From Sphingomonas tagetis (GTDB lineage: Bacteria; Pseudomonadota; Alphaproteobacteria; Sphingomonadales; Sphingomonadaceae): DNA of 64,000 nucleotides. Location: contig NZ_JAMLDX010000004.1 of the NCBI RefSeq assembly GCF_024211275.1, forward strand, positions 248,001 to 312,000. The letters run 5' to 3'. The notes beneath the pieces were generated by a model, which was given only the letters and a program-made list of their open reading frames with translations, searched no databases and was not told where the DNA came from. How positions within the stretch are numbered: position 1 is the first letter of the stretch; every line of letters starts with the position of its first letter. Position numbers and translations under genes: made by a program. Below are positions 62,101 through 64,000 of the stretch, in pieces.

Positions 62101-62466
62101 GTGTTGTTCATCACGATCGAGGACGAGAGCGGCGTGGCGAACGGCATCCTGTGGCCCGATCGGTTTGAGGCGCAGCGTCGGACGGTGATGTCCGCCTCGA
62201 TGGTCTCGCTGCGCGGGCGCGTGCAGAAGGAGGGGCAGGTCATCCATGTGATCATCGACCGCGTGGTCGATCGCGACGAGATGCTGTGTTCGGTCGGGCG
62301 GATGGACTTGCCGATCGCATTCGGGCGAGGCGATGGCGCGACACATCCCGGCGCGCCCGACCGTGGTGAATCGGGCTGGCGACCGCGCGATCTCTATTAT
62401 CCGATATCGGCCGAGGAGAAGGGCGAGGGGGAGATGATCAAGGTCCGTAGCCACGATTTCCACTAG
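59197..62466 (+). CDS. dnaE2: Error-prone DNA polymerase DnaE2
   Basis: The 1089-residue protein is of usual DnaE2 length. An N-terminal PHP domain ([20 protein letters not shown]) is followed by the alpha-subunit palm with [20 protein letters not shown] and [20 protein letters not shown] (catalytic Asp pair). [15 protein letters not shown], a helix-hairpin-helix/tau-binding region and the OB-fold [20 protein letters not shown] come after. It performs translesion synthesis with ImuA and ImuB during the SOS response. The imuA LexA box should drive the whole operon. Confidence 0.95.
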   Translation: MAAAPATYVELQVTSHFSFLRGASSPEELFAAARLLGHHSLGLADWNSVAGVVRGWDGEKAAGVRMIPGARVETIDGRALLLYPTDRPAWSRLTRLLSVGKARGGKGHCLLDWRNIVDHADGLIAILLPDVADTETTAQLADLATCFGAHAYCALSLRRRPDDQARLHALDALARAAGVRSVATGDVLYHSSEARPLQDVVTAIRERTTVDALGFKRERFMDRHLKSPAEMERRFAAFPDAIRASADIASQCRFGLGQIQYQYPYEQVMAGNTAQQALSELTYQAAEAKWPDGMPDAYTDQIAHELKLIGELGYAPYFLTVRSIVAESRRRGILCQGRGSAANSCVCFLLGITSIDPVQHELLFERFVSGERKEPPDIDVDFEHERREEIIQWIYETYGRTHSALTAVVTRYRTRGAVAEVGKALGLPRDLTKMLTGLVWGWSMDGISDEAVESLNLNAQDHRLQLTLRLARQLIGTPRHLSQHPGGFVLTQDRLDDLVPIEPARMEDRQIIEWDKDDIDRLNFMKVDVLGLGMLGCMNRAFNLLEEAKGIRVGMADLQDDDPEVYKMIQKADTLGVFQIESRAQMSMLPRMKPTRFYDLVIEVAIVRPGPIQGDMVHPYLRRREGKEQPVYPKPELRAVLEKTLGVPLFQEQAMKVAIVGAGFTPAEADQLRRAMATFKLTGGVSHFYDKLVEGMVSRGYPRDFAERTFKQIEGFGSYGFPESHAASFAKIAYASCWMKHHHPDVFCAALLNAQPMGFYAPAQIVRDARDHGVEVRPVSINHSHWDCALEPGSGRYLAVRLGFRQVRGLANIHGAAIAAVRGDSPFESVEEVWRRAGVPRAAIERLAEADAFHCIAHDRRQGLWKVKGLGEAPLPLFAAADAREGGFSPEGAEPLVTLQPLSDGREVVEDYRSLQLSLRAHPLQFLRQSLAREGVVRCADLAGIRDGRHVEVAGVILVRQRPGSARGVLFITIEDESGVANGILWPDRFEAQRRTVMSASMVSLRGRVQKEGQVIHVIIDRVVDRDEMLCSVGRMDLPIAFGRGDGATHPGAPDRGESGWRPRDLYYPISAEEKGEGEMIKVRSHDFH

Positions 62467-62502
62467 CTTGGCGGCGGTCGATGCCGGGACTGATGATCTC
62501 GA

Positions 62503-62943
62503 TTAGGCCCCTCCGACAACCCGGCGCGCCCATTGCACAAGCGCACTTTGCGGCATCGCTCCCATCTGTCGGCCAATCTCGCGGCCTTTCGAGAGCACGA
62601 TGACCGTCGGGATCGACTGAACCTGGTAGCGTGCGGCGATAGCCGACTGCGCTTCGGTATCGAGCTTGCCAAGTCGGAGCCTTGGCTCGAGCTCCTTCGC
62701 TGCCGCGGCGAACCACGGCGCCATTTGCCGACAGGGGCCGCACCAGCCCGCCCAGAAATCGATGAGCAGCGGGATGTCGGACTTGGTGGCATGGGCCTCG
62801 AAACTGCTGCCATCGAGTTCTACCGGTGCGCCGGTGAACAAGGCACTCTTGCACCGGCCGCAAGTACCTTCGCCGAGACGTTCGTCCGGCACGCGGTTGG
62901 CCGTGGCGCAGTTCGGACATGCGATGATCATCGTTTCAGCCAT
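62503..62943 (-). CDS. trxC: Thioredoxin 2
   Basis: The 146-residue protein has the TrxC layout: an N-terminal zinc-binding region with CPNCATANRVP and CGRCKSALF, then a thioredoxin fold with the active site WAGWCGPCRQMAPW and the cis-Pro loop SIPTVIVLSKG. It reduces disulfides in the cytoplasm and is typically induced by oxidative stress. It is convergent with dnaE2. Confidence 0.93.
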   Translation of the reverse strand: MAETMIIACPNCATANRVPDERLGEGTCGRCKSALFTGAPVELDGSSFEAHATKSDIPLLIDFWAGWCGPCRQMAPWFAAAAKELEPRLRLGKLDTEAQSAIAARYQVQSIPTVIVLSKGREIGRQMGAMPQSALVQWARRVVGGA

Positions 62944-63119
62944 AGCGGTTCAACGCACTCGGGTCTTGAGGGATGCGACATGCCGAGAGACGCGCGGCCG
63001 CCGTCATGGCAGGCACGCGGGCATCGAGGTCGAAATGAGGAAGCTGATTGCAGGAAGTGCCCCGAGGTGAACTGCTCGATGTGGCTTGAGGTGCATCATG
63101 GCTCGCGCCTATTGGCGAG

Positions 63120-63350
63120 GTGATTGCAAGCAAGCTTGAGGACCTGCTGGTCAGTCAGTTGATGAAACGAGCTGGGGGCACGCAGCGCCGCTGGCGCGCG
63201 GTCGTGGGGCCGATAAAGCTGTACGGCTCGTCCACGCACGTTCACTGCAACTGGTCGATCGCGCCGTCCGGTACTTCGCGGGAGGTGGCTGAGGTCGAGC
63301 GGTTGCTCGACGAGGTGAGGCTGGCGCGTCCGATCGTGGCACAGGGATGA
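63120..63350 (+). CDS. Small hypothetical protein with a W...HCNW motif
   Basis: The 76-residue frame has RRWRAVVGPIKLYGSSTHVH, CNWSIAPSGTSREVAEVERL and LDEVRLARPIV. I do not know its function. The Trp, His and Cys residues in THVHCNW look conserved rather than random, which supports a real gene. The start is uncertain: GTG 63120, or ATG 63162 in the same frame. Confidence 0.6.
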   Translation: MIASKLEDLLVSQLMKRAGGTQRRWRAVVGPIKLYGSSTHVHCNWSIAPSGTSREVAEVERLLDEVRLARPIVAQG

Positions 63351-63521
63351 CAGGGGCGTGGTCCTTGCGGGGAAAGGCGCCGGGGTGAGGGGAATGAGCG
63401 TTTAGCCTGAGGGGATGTGGCACCGCCGCTCTACGCGAACGCCGAAGCGTGGTCCGGCGCGAACACAGTTACGCAGCTTAGGGGCCTCGGCAGCTGGGCC
63501 GAGCTGATGTAACGGCCCAGC

Positions 63522-63908
63522 ATGGATACGCCGCCTGAACTTGCCATCCGCATGCAACGTGCCCGGTTCAACCAGGCGCTGGCCGACGCCGACCTGCCGG
63601 CGATCGGTGACGTCCTTACGCCGGGCACGGTGCTGGTGGCCGGAACCGACAGCGCGCTGCTCGCGGGACGAAAGGCGCAGCTGACTGCCTGGAAGAACGA
63701 ATTTGCTGCACGCGTGCGCACGACCTACGTCCGCAGCACGGAGGCGGTCACGCTGTCGACGGTGGAGCCGATCGCATTCGAACAAGGGGCGTGGCGTGGT
63801 ACCGACCCCGATGGGATTGTCCTGTCGAGTGGGATCTACACTGCGAAATGGCGGCGGGTCGGCGCCGATCGGCTGATCGAGGCGGAGCTGTATCTGACAC
63901 TGGCCTGA
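63522..63908 (+). CDS. NTF2/SnoaL-like (DUF4440-type) protein
   Basis: This 128-residue cone-shaped alpha+beta protein has FNQALADADLPAIGDVLTPG near the start, TVLVAGTDSALLAGRKAQL and the C-terminal strand pair SGIYTAKWRRVGADRLIEAE. Members are small enzymes or ligand-binding proteins of varied function. The role is unknown; it stands alone at the right window edge. Confidence 0.75.
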   Translation: MDTPPELAIRMQRARFNQALADADLPAIGDVLTPGTVLVAGTDSALLAGRKAQLTAWKNEFAARVRTTYVRSTEAVTLSTVEPIAFEQGAWRGTDPDGIVLSSGIYTAKWRRVGADRLIEAELYLTLA

Positions 63909-64000
63909 TCTGCCTGCGGGCGCCGGCTGGCGGGTTCGAAGCCGTCATACGGTCGTCCACAGCAATCTCCGTCGCGGCGGTAGACAGGCTGGCGGGACGA

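Noticed and set aside
60403..62463. A 686-codon open frame antisense to dnaE2
   Set aside because: It is an artefact of high GC and codon bias; the plus strand encodes a full DnaE2 with all motifs.
1..64000. tRNA or rRNA genes, CRISPR arrays, intact insertion sequences, prophage genes
   Set aside because: No cloverleaf-like, regularly spaced repeat, transposase or phage structural signal was seen on either strand.

Overview
The window looks like chromosomal or large-replicon DNA of a sphingomonad (Sphingomonadales, Alphaproteobacteria). The evidence is high GC, three TonB-dependent receptors embedded in catabolic operons, alphaproteobacterial LexA boxes (GAAC-N7-GAAC) and an imuA-imuB-dnaE2 cassette. 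It holds two catabolic gene clusters, a decayed junction between them, and a DNA-repair block. This is inferred from reading the sequence; no database was searched.

Cluster 1 (about 1-33 kb). After a truncated VOC gene and LuxR- and TetR-type regulators come maleylacetoacetate isomerase, fumarylacetoacetase, an aromatic-acid MFS carrier, an esterase, a flavin monooxygenase with an NTF2-like N-terminus, an acyl-CoA synthetase, a thiolase/aldolase of the SCP-x/Ltp type with its DUF35 partner, and an Old Yellow Enzyme homologue. Then follow a TonB receptor, two MaoC-type hydratases, another MFS carrier, a two-subunit acyl-CoA dehydrogenase, an alpha-methylacyl-CoA racemase-like protein, a second TonB receptor, an SDR dehydrogenase, an enoyl-CoA hydratase and accessory redox genes. 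Racemase, D-type hydratase, SDR and Ltp thiolase together resemble peroxisomal-type beta-oxidation of a branched side chain. The homogentisate genes (hmgA at 31 kb, maiA and fahA at 2-4 kb) would handle the aromatic part. Three copies of a 22-bp palindrome precede the main transcription units.

Junction (about 33-34.9 kb). No intact gene is recognisable. The stretch has lower GC and carries C-terminal remnants of an acyl-CoA ligase and of a cytochrome c peroxidase-like protein.

Cluster 2 (34.9-54.7 kb). A TonB receptor, MFS carrier, Rieske oxygenase, class III CoA-transferase, HMG-CoA-lyase-like enzyme, LeuC/LeuD-like hydratase, Gfo/Idh oxidoreductase, SDR, VOC protein, NIPSNAP protein, LuxR regulator, alpha/beta hydrolase and acyl-CoA ligase are followed by a ruined two-domain CoA-transferase. 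Six copies of an 18-bp inverted repeat, GTCCC-N8-GGGRC, sit in five promoter regions of this cluster. It is the best candidate here for a previously undescribed regulon. The CoA-transferase, lyase and LeuCD trio suggests that an alkyl-substituted maleate or fumarate is hydrated, activated to its CoA ester and cleaved.

Repair block (54.7-64 kb). A LexA-box-controlled SRAP gene with a DUF1810 partner, a YbhB-like protein, a LexA-box-controlled imuA-imuB-dnaE2 operon (imuB with an apparent one-base frameshift), thioredoxin 2 and two small genes complete the window.
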